Origin: Achromobacter xylosoxidans
GTDB taxonomy: Bacteria > Pseudomonadota > Gammaproteobacteria > Burkholderiales > Burkholderiaceae_B
Assembly: GCF_002192695.1 (NCBI RefSeq)
Contig: NZ_MTLG01000074.1
Coordinates: 62,001 to 126,000, forward strand
Direction of reading: 5' to 3'
DNA length: 64,000 bases
The notes beneath the pieces are model-generated. The model was not told the origin of the DNA, made no database searches, and saw only the letters and a program-made list of their open reading frames with translations. Of the stretch, positions 41,893 through 49,970 are shown piece after piece; positions within the stretch are counted from its first letter, which is position 1, and each line of letters starts with the position of its first letter. The translations under genes were made by a program, and so were the position numbers.

Positions 41893-43188
41893 TTACACCT
41901 GCGCCAGCGCCTGATCCAGATCCGCCAGCAGATCGTCGATGTGCTCGATGCCGATGGACAGGCGCACGGTTTCCTCGCGCACGCCCGCCTTCTGCAGCTC
42001 TTCGGGATTGAGCTGGCGGTGCGTGGTGGACGCGGGGTGCGTGGCCAGCGACTTGGAGTCGCCGATATTGACCAGCCGGGTGAACAGCTGCAGCGCGTCC
42101 TGGAAGCGCGCGCCGGCCTCCCGGCCGCCCTTCACGCCGAAGGTGAAGAGTCCCGGCGCCTTGCCGCCCAGGTACTTCTGCGCCAGCGCATGGTCGGGAT
42201 GATCCGGCAGGCCGGCGTAATTGACCCACTCGACCTTCGGGTGTTCGCGCAGGTACTTGGCGATCTTGACGGTGTTCTCGACGATGCGGTCCACGCGCAG
42301 CGCCAGGGTCTCGATGCCTTGCAGGATCTGGAAGGAGTTGAACGGCGAAATCGCCGCGCCGGTATTGCGCAGCGGCACCACGCGGGCGCGGCCGATGTAG
42401 GCGGCCGGACCGAAGGCTTCGGTGTAGACCACGCCGTGATAGCTGACGTCCGGCGTATTCAGGCGCTTGAAGCGTTCCTTGTGCTCAGCCCAGGGGAACT
42501 TGCCCGAGTCGATGATGGCGCCGCCCAGGCTGGTGCCGTGGCCGCCCAGGTACTTGGTCAGCGACTGCACCACGATGTCGGCGCCGTGCTCGATGGGACG
42601 CAGCAGGTAAGGCGACGGCACGGTGTTGTCGACGATCAGCGGCAGGCCGTGGCGATGCGCCAGCTCGGCCAGCGCAGCGATGTCGGTGATGTTGCCCAGC
42701 GGATTGCCCACGGATTCCGCGAAGATGGCCTTGGTGCGGTCATCGATCTGGGCCTCGAAGGCGGCCAGGTCGGAAGGATTGGCGAAACGCGTGGTGATGC
42801 CGTATTGCGGCAGCGTGTGCGCGAACAGGTTGTAGGTGCCGCCGTACAGCGTGCTGGACGACACGATGTTGTCGCCCGCTTCGGCAATGGTCAGGATGGC
42901 GTAGGTCACCGCGGCCTGGCCCGAAGCCAGCGCCAGCGCGGCGATGCCGCCCTCCAGGGCCGCCACGCGCTGCTCCAGCACGTCGGTGGTCGGGTTCATG
43001 ATGCGGGTGTAGATGTTGCCCGGCACCTTGAGATCGAACAGGTCGGCGCCATGCTGCGTGTCGTCGAACGCGTAGGCCACGGTCTGGTAGATGGGCACGG
43101 CCACGGCGCGCGTGGTCGGATCGGGGCGATAGCCGCCATGCACGGCCACGGTTTCAAGCCGCCACTGGGGCTTCTTCGCTTCGGTCAT
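41893..43188 (-). CDS. metY: O-acetylhomoserine sulfhydrylase (aminocarboxypropyltransferase)
   Basis: The protein is 431 aa, the normal MetY length (longer than MetB/MetC). Landmarks are TVAVHGGYRPDPTTRAVAVP, the PLP region FAESVGNPLGNITDI, and the Schiff-base Lys in VQSLTKYLGGHGTSLGG. Cys/Met-PLP family features are complete. The enzyme makes homocysteine from O-acetylhomoserine and sulfide in the cytoplasm. It heads a two-gene unit with the exported hydrolase. Confidence 0.92.
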   Translation of the reverse strand: MTEAKKPQWRLETVAVHGGYRPDPTTRAVAVPIYQTVAYAFDDTQHGADLFDLKVPGNIYTRIMNPTTDVLEQRVAALEGGIAALALASGQAAVTYAILTIAEAGDNIVSSSTLYGGTYNLFAHTLPQYGITTRFANPSDLAAFEAQIDDRTKAIFAESVGNPLGNITDIAALAELAHRHGLPLIVDNTVPSPYLLRPIEHGADIVVQSLTKYLGGHGTSLGGAIIDSGKFPWAEHKERFKRLNTPDVSYHGVVYTEAFGPAAYIGRARVVPLRNTGAAISPFNSFQILQGIETLALRVDRIVENTVKIAKYLREHPKVEWVNYAGLPDHPDHALAQKYLGGKAPGLFTFGVKGGREAGARFQDALQLFTRLVNIGDSKSLATHPASTTHRQLNPEELQKAGVREETVRLSIGIEHIDDLLADLDQALAQV

Positions 43189-43225
43189 CAGTATCTCCTG
43201 AAGGGTTGCTTATCAATGATTCTTC

Positions 43226-44365
43226 TCAGACGGGCAGCGTCCGCGCCGCGCGCAGGATGCGTTCCACGTCCGCATGATTGTTATAGGCGCCGACGGACAA
43301 ACGCACGTAACCATACTCCACTATGCTGGCCACGATCCCCGATTGTGTCAGATGCGCCAGCGCGGCGGCGGGATCCGGCACGCGCAGCGCCGTTGTCGTA
43401 CTGCGGAATTCGGGACCGGCCGGCGACACCACCCGCAGGCCCAGGCCGCGCAGGCCCGTGCCCAGCGCTTCCGAAAGCTCCAGCACCCAGGGCTCGATAC
43501 GCTCCGGCCGCGCGCCTTCGATCAGGTCCAGCGCGGCGGCCCAGCCCGCGATGCCCGGATAGTTGAGGTTGCCCGATTCGAGCCTGCGGGCGTCAGCAGC
43601 ATCGGCTATGCCCAGCTGCCATTGCAGTCCGGACTTGTCCAGCGTGTTGACGCCCGAAGGTCCGATGTACAGCGGATCCAGGGCGTCCAGCAGCCTGGGC
43701 GATACATGCAGCAGACCCACGCCCAGCGGTCCGAGCATGCCCTTGTGCGCGCCGCAAGCAAAGGCATCCACGCCCCATTCATCCACGGCGGCGCGCAGCA
43801 GCCCCGCGCCCTGAATGCCGTCGACGACCAGCCAGATGCCGCGTTCGGCGCAGCGCCGGCCCAGTTCGGCGATATCGGTGCGCAGGCCGGTGCCGTACTG
43901 CACCCAGGACACCGCGATCAGCCGCGTGCGCGCATCCACATGCTGCCAAAGCTCATCCACCGTGTAGCGATGCGAATTCGCCCGCGCCACGCGCACCTGC
44001 ACGCCGCGGCGCCGCAGGTTCAGCCAGGGCAAGGCATTGGTGGGATGTTCCTGGTCGTCCACCACCAGGTTGTCGCCTTCCTGCCAGGCCAGCCCCTGCG
44101 CAACGATGTTCAGCCCTTCGGTCGTGTTCTTGGTGTAGGCCAGGCGCTTGGCGTCGCCGCCGATCAGGCGGGCCAGCCGCAAGCGCAACGCATCGGCATC
44201 GCGCAGCCATTGGGGCTTGTCGCTGCGCGCGTGGGTAATGCCATCGAAGAATGCGCCGACCGCCTCGGCCACCTTGGGCGCCAGCGGGCTGGTATAGGCA
44301 ATGTTGGCGTAGGCCTGGTCTTGCGTGATCGGAAACAACTGCCTGAATTCGTCCTGCCAGCTCAT
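43226..44365 (-). CDS. Class-V aminotransferase-fold enzyme (cysteine-desulfurase/IPN-epimerase-like)
   Basis: The protein is 379 aa from ATG 44365; an upstream Met at 44383 is possible. Landmarks are the N-terminal YANIAYTSPLAPKVAEAVGA, YTKNTTEGLNIVAQGL, DDQEHPTNALPWLNL, and the PLP Lys in GAHKGMLGPLG. This is the isopenicillin-N-epimerase-like branch of the class-V fold, which includes desulfurases and lyases. The substrate is unknown; proximity to metY and a polar amino-acid importer suggests sulfur amino-acid handling. It is divergent from the binding protein gene at 44534. Confidence 0.85.
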   Translation of the reverse strand: MSWQDEFRQLFPITQDQAYANIAYTSPLAPKVAEAVGAFFDGITHARSDKPQWLRDADALRLRLARLIGGDAKRLAYTKNTTEGLNIVAQGLAWQEGDNLVVDDQEHPTNALPWLNLRRRGVQVRVARANSHRYTVDELWQHVDARTRLIAVSWVQYGTGLRTDIAELGRRCAERGIWLVVDGIQGAGLLRAAVDEWGVDAFACGAHKGMLGPLGVGLLHVSPRLLDALDPLYIGPSGVNTLDKSGLQWQLGIADAADARRLESGNLNYPGIAGWAAALDLIEGARPERIEPWVLELSEALGTGLRGLGLRVVSPAGPEFRSTTTALRVPDPAAALAHLTQSGIVASIVEYGYVRLSVGAYNNHADVERILRAARTLPV

Positions 44366-44450
44366 GCGCCACCGCTCCGTCATTTCAACTTGGTATGCGG
44401 GAATTCTAGGTATATGACGCGAATTTGAGTAAGGCTTAGTTTTTATATCC

Positions 44451-44462
44451 ATATGACCATAT
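44451..44462. promoter_or_regulatory. ATATGAC repeat/palindrome in the divergent promoter region
   Basis: ATATG-AC-CATAT is a perfect 12-base dyad between the divergent class-V enzyme and binding-protein genes. A direct copy of ATATGAC occurs at 44412-44418, 39 bases away. The paired sites suggest a regulator contact; no regulator gene is adjacent. Confidence 0.35.
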
Positions 44463-44533
44463 AGTCGCTCGCGCCACGCCGTCGCACCCATAGAATTCCT
44501 GCCTTTCCAGACGGCATCGAATAAAGGAACGGC

Positions 44534-45556
44534 ATGCGTTTGACTCAACAACTGAAGATCGCGGGCATCGCCGCCATGCTGGCGCTGGCCGGTGCGGCTC
44601 ATGCAGGCACGGTCGATACCATCAAGAAACGCGGCGAGCTGGTCTGCGGCGTGAGCCAGGGATCCGCGGGCTTGTCCATCGCCGACAAGCAAGGCCGTTG
44701 GACCGGCCTGGACGCGGACCTCTGCCGCGCACTGGCCGCGGCGGTGCTCGGCGATCCGGAAAAGACGCGCTTCGTGCCGCTGAGTTCGCAGCAGCGTTTT
44801 CCCGCGCTGCAGTCGGGCGAGATCGACGTGCTGAACCGCAACACCACCATTACCTCCAGCCGCGACGCCGGCCTGGGCATTGCCTCCGCCGGCATCGTGT
44901 TCTATGACGGCCAGGGCTTTCTGGTACCGCGCAAGCTGGGCGTCAAGAGCGCGGCCGAGCTCGACGGCGCGCAGGTCTGCGTGCAGCCTGGCACGGTCAA
45001 CGAGCAGAATCTGGTCGACTACTTCAAGAAGCACAAGCTCAGCTATCGTCCGGTCGTCATCGAGAATCTGGTCGAACTCGAGCAAGCCTTCTACGCGGGG
45101 CGCTGCGACGTCTACCTGTCGGACGCGTCCACCCTGGCCGCCAGCCGCGCAGCGCGCGCCAGCCAGCCCGACGACTTCGTCATCCTGCCTGAACGCATCA
45201 ACAAGTCGCCGCTGGGCCCCTTCGTGCGGCAGGACGACGCCAACTGGGCGGCCATCGTGCGCTGGACCATCAACGCGCTGGTGGCGGCCGAGGAACTCGG
45301 CATCACCGCGCAGAACGCCGACAGCCAGACGCAAAGCAGCGACGCCCAGGTGCGCCGCCTGCTGGGCGTGGACCCCGGCATAGGCAAGAGCTTCGGCCTG
45401 GACGAAGGCTGGGCCCGCAACGCCATCAAGGCCGTGGGCAACTATGGCGAAGTCTGGAACCGCAATCTGGGCGCCGCGACGCCGCTGAAGCTGGAGCGCG
45501 GCCTGAACGCGCAGTGGAACCAGGGCGGGCTGCTGTACTCGCCGCCGTTCCAGTGA
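44534..45556 (+). CDS. aapJ: General amino-acid ABC transporter binding protein (AapJ-like)
   Basis: The protein is 340 aa with a signal peptide ending GAAHA (residue ~25). The family-3 fold has the AapJ/BztA hallmarks: TIKKRGELVCGVSQGSAGLS, LSSQQRFPALQSGEIDVLNR and the C-terminal GWARNAIKAVGNYGEVWNRN. It binds a broad range of L-amino acids in the periplasm. A terminator-like hairpin lies between it and the fused permease gene, consistent with higher expression of the receptor. Confidence 0.9.
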   Translation: MRLTQQLKIAGIAAMLALAGAAHAGTVDTIKKRGELVCGVSQGSAGLSIADKQGRWTGLDADLCRALAAAVLGDPEKTRFVPLSSQQRFPALQSGEIDVLNRNTTITSSRDAGLGIASAGIVFYDGQGFLVPRKLGVKSAAELDGAQVCVQPGTVNEQNLVDYFKKHKLSYRPVVIENLVELEQAFYAGRCDVYLSDASTLAASRAARASQPDDFVILPERINKSPLGPFVRQDDANWAAIVRWTINALVAAEELGITAQNADSQTQSSDAQVRRLLGVDPGIGKSFGLDEGWARNAIKAVGNYGEVWNRNLGAATPLKLERGLNAQWNQGGLLYSPPFQ

Positions 45557-45578
45557 CACTGGCAGCATGAGCGCCACG

Positions 45579-45603
45579 GGCGGGCCCTGAGCCCGCCTTT
45601 CTT
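45579..45603 (+). terminator. Intercistronic rho-independent terminator-like hairpin
   Basis: GGCGGGC (45579-45585) and GCCCGCC (45591-45597) form a 7-bp GC stem with a 5-base loop, followed by TTTCTT. It lies in the 71-base gap between the receptor and permease genes. Leaky terminators or stabilising hairpins at this place raise receptor levels relative to membrane subunits. Confidence 0.6.
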
Positions 45604-45627
45604 GCATTTGCCCCCTCCTTCTCCACC

Positions 45628-47781
45628 ATGGCTGCGACCACTCTCCCCTTTCCCTCCACCGGCCGGTGGCGGCGCTGGCTGCCTGCGCTGGCGTGGACGC
45701 TCGCGCTTGGCGGCTTGGCTGCCATCCTGCTCTGGCACATCGAATCGGTGCAGACCGCGCGCGGCATCCAGGGCGGCTTCGGCTTCCTGTTCCAGCCCGC
45801 GGGCTTCCGCATTTCGGAAAGCCTGCTGGACATCACGCCGGAAGATCCCTATTGGATGTCGATAGCAGCCGGCCTGGTCAACACCTTGACCGTCGCCGCC
45901 GTGGCGATCCCGCTGGCTACGGTGCTGGGGCTGGGACTGGGTCTGTTGTGCCTGTCGCGCAACCCCTGGTCCGCGCGTTGCGCCGCCGCCATCATCGCGC
46001 CCTTGCGCAATACCCCAGTCCTGCTGCAACTGTTCGTCTGGTACGGGCTGCTGCTGCGCCTGCCCGACCTGCGCCAGGCTTGGTCGCCGCTGCCGCACCT
46101 GCTGCTGTCCAATCGCGGATTGGCCTTGCCAGCGGTGCACGGCTGGCTGCCCTACGCGGCCGCGGCGGCCGCCGCGCTGGCGCTGGGCGGGTTCGCCCGC
46201 CGCCGCTGGGGCAATCCTGCCCTGTATGCCGCGCTGGCCGGCGCGCTGCTGGCATGGATCCTGTTGCCGCCCATGCGCATCGACCTGCCGGTCAGGCGCG
46301 GCCTGGGCCTGCAGGGCGGCTGGCAGCCCAGCATCGAATTCGCGGCACTGACGATAGGCCTGGTGGTGTTCCATGCCGCCTATATCGCCGACATCGCACG
46401 CGCGGCGGTGCGCGCCGTGCCGCTCGGATTGGTGGAGGCCGGCCAGGCGCTGGGCTTGAAGCCTCGCAGCGTATTGCGGCTGGTGATCGCACCCTATGCC
46501 GCCCGCGTGGCCCTGCCGCCTTATGCCAACCAGTGCCTGGCGCTGGTGAAGAACAGCACCCTGGCAATCGCCATCGGCTATCAGGAATTGATGGCGGTGA
46601 TCAACACCGCCATCACCCAGACCGGCTTGGCGCTTGAAGGCATCGCGCTGGCCGTCATGGTCTATCTGGGCCTGGCGCTGGCGCTGGGCGGCGGATTATC
46701 CGCCTGGAACGCGCGCAATACCCGCCACGGCCCTGGCGACACGCATGGCGCGCGCCTGGGCGAACGGCCTTCCTGGAACGCTGCCGGCGAACGCAGCGGC
46801 TGGCTGCCATCGGCCGCGCTGGCCGCCGTCCTGGGTCTGATTCTATGGCGCCTGTTGGAATGGGCGCTGCTCGGCGCGGTATGGCGCGGCGATCCCGCAG
46901 CCTGCGCAGCCGCCGCCGGCGCATGCTGGGCCGCCGTGGGCGAGAACCTGCCTTTGCTGTTCTTCGGCACCATGGCCCAGGTCGACCGGGCGCCGGCGCT
47001 GGCCGCCTGCGCAGCCCTGCTTGCCGGGGTTGCGCTGGCGCTGACTCCCTCGCGCATCCGCCCCACAACACGCGCGGCGCTGTTCGCCGTCCTGCTGGGC
47101 GCGGCCATCAGCGCACTGTCCGGCTGGCCTTGGGGCGGCGCCGCCATCGGTCCGCAACGCTGGGGCGGGCTGCTCGTCACGTTGATCCTGGCCATCTCCG
47201 CCCTGCTGGCGGCGGTGCCGCTGGCTTTCGCGCTTGCGTTATTGCGCCGCAGCCATAACCGCAGCGCCTCGCTGGCCGCCGCCGGCCTGATCGAAGCCGT
47301 GCGCGGCGTGCCGCTGGTGACACAGCTGCTGTTCGCGTCCTTCGTGCTGCCCATGCTGCTGGGCGGCGGCGTGTCCAAGTTCGCCATGGCGCTGGCCGCG
47401 CTGACGCTGCACACCGCCTGCCTGCTGGCGGAGGTGCTGCGCGGCGCGCTGCAAGCCATACCGCCCGGCCAGATGATGGCCGCGCGCGCGCTGGGCATGC
47501 CCGCAGCCATGGCCTATGGTTCGGTGATCTGGCCGCAGGCCCGCCGCATTGCCGCGCCTGCCGCATTGGGCGTATTTGTAGGCGCGGTCAAGGACACCTC
47601 GCTGGTCAGCATCATCGGCGTGTTCGACGTGCTGGGCGCGGCAAAGGCGGTGGTCGCCGGCACCGATTGGCGGCCATACCACGTCGAGGTCTACCTGGCC
47701 GTGGCCGCCCTGTACTTCGCGGCCAGCGTGGCGCTATCGCGCGTGGCCCGCGCCATGGAGGGCAAGAGCGGCCGCGCTTGA
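45628..47781 (+). CDS. Fused AapQ-AapM amino-acid ABC permease
   Basis: The protein is 717 aa, about the sum of two Aap permeases rather than one. The N-terminal half (about 1-355) has the AapQ traits: the SGFGFL-like GGFGFLFQPAGF, a long insertion, and an EAA loop EAGQALGLKPRSVLRLVI near 270-287. A polar linker (about 358-392) leads into the AapM-like half with its own pore region and an EAA-type loop MMAARALGMPAAMAYGSVIW near 616-635. No stop or frameshift separates them. Both channel halves are thus one polypeptide. No AapP ATPase gene follows; the next gene is an unrelated SDR on the other strand. Confidence 0.85.
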   Translation: MAATTLPFPSTGRWRRWLPALAWTLALGGLAAILLWHIESVQTARGIQGGFGFLFQPAGFRISESLLDITPEDPYWMSIAAGLVNTLTVAAVAIPLATVLGLGLGLLCLSRNPWSARCAAAIIAPLRNTPVLLQLFVWYGLLLRLPDLRQAWSPLPHLLLSNRGLALPAVHGWLPYAAAAAAALALGGFARRRWGNPALYAALAGALLAWILLPPMRIDLPVRRGLGLQGGWQPSIEFAALTIGLVVFHAAYIADIARAAVRAVPLGLVEAGQALGLKPRSVLRLVIAPYAARVALPPYANQCLALVKNSTLAIAIGYQELMAVINTAITQTGLALEGIALAVMVYLGLALALGGGLSAWNARNTRHGPGDTHGARLGERPSWNAAGERSGWLPSAALAAVLGLILWRLLEWALLGAVWRGDPAACAAAAGACWAAVGENLPLLFFGTMAQVDRAPALAACAALLAGVALALTPSRIRPTTRAALFAVLLGAAISALSGWPWGGAAIGPQRWGGLLVTLILAISALLAAVPLAFALALLRRSHNRSASLAAAGLIEAVRGVPLVTQLLFASFVLPMLLGGGVSKFAMALAALTLHTACLLAEVLRGALQAIPPGQMMAARALGMPAAMAYGSVIWPQARRIAAPAALGVFVGAVKDTSLVSIIGVFDVLGAAKAVVAGTDWRPYHVEVYLAVAALYFAASVALSRVARAMEGKSGRA

Positions 47782-47815
47782 AGCCGGCATGCCGCCGCAG
47801 GCTGCCGGACCCGCC

Positions 47816-48532
47816 TCAGAACCGTTCGTCCATCAGCGCCGGCATCACCAATTCCCGCACAAACGACGCATCGGACAGATTCAGCAGCGCGCGCGTCATC
47901 GCCACCACGTCGTGCACGGGTATCAGGCCGCCCTCTCCCCGCTGGCTGGCTTCGTCGCGCGGCAGGTCCATGCCGTCTTGCGTGTTCAGGTAGCCCAATT
48001 GCAGGCAGGTCACCGCCAGCCTTCGCGCCCTGAAACTCTCGCGCAAGGCGTCGGCGATGCCGCGCAGCGCATACTTGGATGCGCCGAAAGTCACTTCGGG
48101 GCGGCCGCTGCCGGCCAGTCCCGAGGTGGAGCCGGTCAGGATGACCTGCGGCTTGCGCGCGCCGAGGACGCGGGGAATCAGCCGTTGCAGCAACAGGATG
48201 GTGGCGGTGACATTGATGTCGACCATGCGCGCGATTTCCTTGGGCGAGTCCGCCAGGAAGTCGTAGTGCTCGCTGAAGGCGTGTTCTTCCCACACGCCCA
48301 GGTTGTAGAGAATGGCATCGAGTTCATCCGGCGCCTGCGCGGCGATCTGCTCGACGGCGGCCTCGGGCCGTGACAGGTCGGCCTCGATCCAGCGCAGTTC
48401 GCAGCCAGGCGCTACGGCGACATCCTGCGGCGCGCGGCGGGCCACGCCCACGATCAGCGCGGCATCCTGGCCCAGTCCCTCCACGAATGCCCTGCCCAGC
48501 CCCTTGCTGGCGCCCACCACCATGATCCGCAT
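47816..48532 (-). CDS. SDR-fold protein with catalytic Tyr replaced by Phe
   Basis: The protein is 238 aa. The ATG at 48532 has a GGAGG eight bases upstream, so the longer frame is rejected. The cofactor loop VVGASKGLGRAFVEGL, LYNLG (NNAG equivalent) and Ser in LTGSTSG are present, but the active-site motif reads FGASK where YxxxK is expected (TTC codon at about 48088). The protein may bind NAD(P) without normal SDR catalysis or use another residue. Target unknown. It converges on the fused permease gene. Confidence 0.83.
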   Translation of the reverse strand: MRIMVVGASKGLGRAFVEGLGQDAALIVGVARRAPQDVAVAPGCELRWIEADLSRPEAAVEQIAAQAPDELDAILYNLGVWEEHAFSEHYDFLADSPKEIARMVDINVTATILLLQRLIPRVLGARKPQVILTGSTSGLAGSGRPEVTFGASKYALRGIADALRESFRARRLAVTCLQLGYLNTQDGMDLPRDEASQRGEGGLIPVHDVVAMTRALLNLSDASFVRELVMPALMDERF

Positions 48533-48657
48533 TGCTGCTACCTCCATCCGATCACGCCCGGGAAAGCGCCAAGCTCCCCCGCGGCAACGACGCCCGGTAT
48601 AGCACGATCCCTGGCGAATTCACGCAATGCCCGCAGGCGACGGCGGGCATTGCTCGG

Positions 48658-49080
48658 TCAACGCACCGCGCCCTGCAGCCACGCCGGCCGCGGTGCGGCA
48701 TCCAGCCAGTTCTTCACGATCAACCCGAGCTCCGTATCGCCCGAGATCCGCAGCCGGCGTTGGAAAAACAAGGTATCGGCGTCCGTTTCCGAGCGCATCA
48801 AGGCCAGCAGATCGACCAGCTTCGCGCCCAGCTCCAGTTCGGCGGCAGCGCCGTTCCATAGCGGCCGGAAGGCGCCCTGGCGCACCGCGAAGCTGCTGCG
48901 CAGGCCCAGGTCCTCGACCGTGATGGCGAAGCTGCGGCCTTCCAGTTCAGGCGGCGGCGTCAGCCATTTCAGCCGCCGCGCCAGTTCCAGTCCAGCGGTG
49001 AAGTGCAGCGAAACGAACGGCGCGGGCAAACGCCGCCCCAGCCTGGCAATCATGCCGGGTACTTGGATCGCCGCGCTCAT
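48658..49080 (-). CDS. ubiT: UbiT, SCP2-domain accessory factor of anaerobic ubiquinone synthesis
   Basis: The protein is 140 aa, a single SCP2 lipid-binding domain. The stretch LHFTAGLELARRLKWLTPPP near residues 27-46 and the ELGAKLVDLLALMRSETDAD helix match YhbT/UbiT. UbiT binds ubiquinone precursors for the O2-independent hydroxylation pathway and acts with UbiU and UbiV. It starts with an ATGA overlap on ubiV, so the three are translationally coupled. Confidence 0.88.
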   Translation of the reverse strand: MSAAIQVPGMIARLGRRLPAPFVSLHFTAGLELARRLKWLTPPPELEGRSFAITVEDLGLRSSFAVRQGAFRPLWNGAAAELELGAKLVDLLALMRSETDADTLFFQRRLRISGDTELGLIVKNWLDAAPRPAWLQGAVR

Positions 49081-49970
49081 GCCACGGCCTCCAACAGGTC
49101 GATGCCCGGCTTGCCATGGAAGTAGCCGTTGCAGCGGGCCATGCCCGCAGGCGGCTGCGCCTCTATCGGCGCCAGTCCGCGCCGCATCGCATCCAGCGCG
49201 GCGATCGCTTCCAGCGTGCCGGCCGATTGCGGACTCACGCGCAACACCTCCACGCCCATGGCCGCCAGCGCCGGCGCCTGCGACAGCAGGTCCAGGCAGG
49301 CCCCGGATTGCACCTGGATGCCGTTGATCGCCAGGAAATCGCTAGCTTCCCGCGTGCGCATGTCCAGCCCGTCCGGATGTTCAATGCAGCGAAAACCGCA
49401 GTCGTCCTTCTTCAAGCGGAAATGCCGCGCCGTGAAGCAGCGCGCCGAGAACGCCAGCGCCATGCGGCCCCAGACCATGACTTCCGCCTCCAGGCCGGCG
49501 GGCTTTTCCGCCATCAGGAGAGCCAGCGTCTTGCTGTCCATTTCCAGCGGCGCGACGAAGCGCGCGGCGCCGCGTCCAGCCAGCCATTCCAGGGTGCCGC
49601 CGTGATAGGCGTTGACATGGGGCCCCGCCACGAAGGCACGGCCGTTCAGGTGCCGCACCGCGCCCAGCTCGCCGGCTTCGACCATGAAGTCGTCCTGCCC
49701 GCAAAGCTTTTTCAGCGCGCTGGCCTCGGCGCCGGTCTCGATCAGCGTGCGGCCCGACAGCACCACCGTCTTGCCCGCGGCGCGCAGGTCGCGTGCCAGC
49801 TCCATCCAGTCCTCGGCCCGCAGCTCGTGCCTGCGGCTACAGACGGTTTCGCCCACATAGATGATGTCGGCGGGGCTGTCGGCCAGCGCGGCGTAGAAAT
49901 CCAGCGTGTGCTGGCGCGGCCAGTAGTACTGCAGCGGTGCGACCGATATCCGGTAAGTGCTAGATGTCAT
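49077..49970 (-). CDS. ubiV: UbiV, U32-peptidase-like iron-sulfur subunit of O2-independent ubiquinone hydroxylation
   Basis: The protein is 297 aa from ATG 49970, which overlaps the ubiU stop (ATGA); 49976 is an alternative. YWPRQHTLDFYAALADSPAD matches the UbiV N-terminus. The conserved Cys for the [4Fe-4S] cluster are visible in VCSRRHEL, SARCFTARH and DDCGFRC. With UbiU it forms the heterodimer that hydroxylates the ring of ubiquinone precursors without oxygen, using prephenate as oxygen donor in E. coli. Confidence 0.9.
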   Translation of the reverse strand: MTSSTYRISVAPLQYYWPRQHTLDFYAALADSPADIIYVGETVCSRRHELRAEDWMELARDLRAAGKTVVLSGRTLIETGAEASALKKLCGQDDFMVEAGELGAVRHLNGRAFVAGPHVNAYHGGTLEWLAGRGAARFVAPLEMDSKTLALLMAEKPAGLEAEVMVWGRMALAFSARCFTARHFRLKKDDCGFRCIEHPDGLDMRTREASDFLAINGIQVQSGACLDLLSQAPALAAMGVEVLRVSPQSAGTLEAIAALDAMRRGLAPIEAQPPAGMARCNGYFHGKPGIDLLEAVA

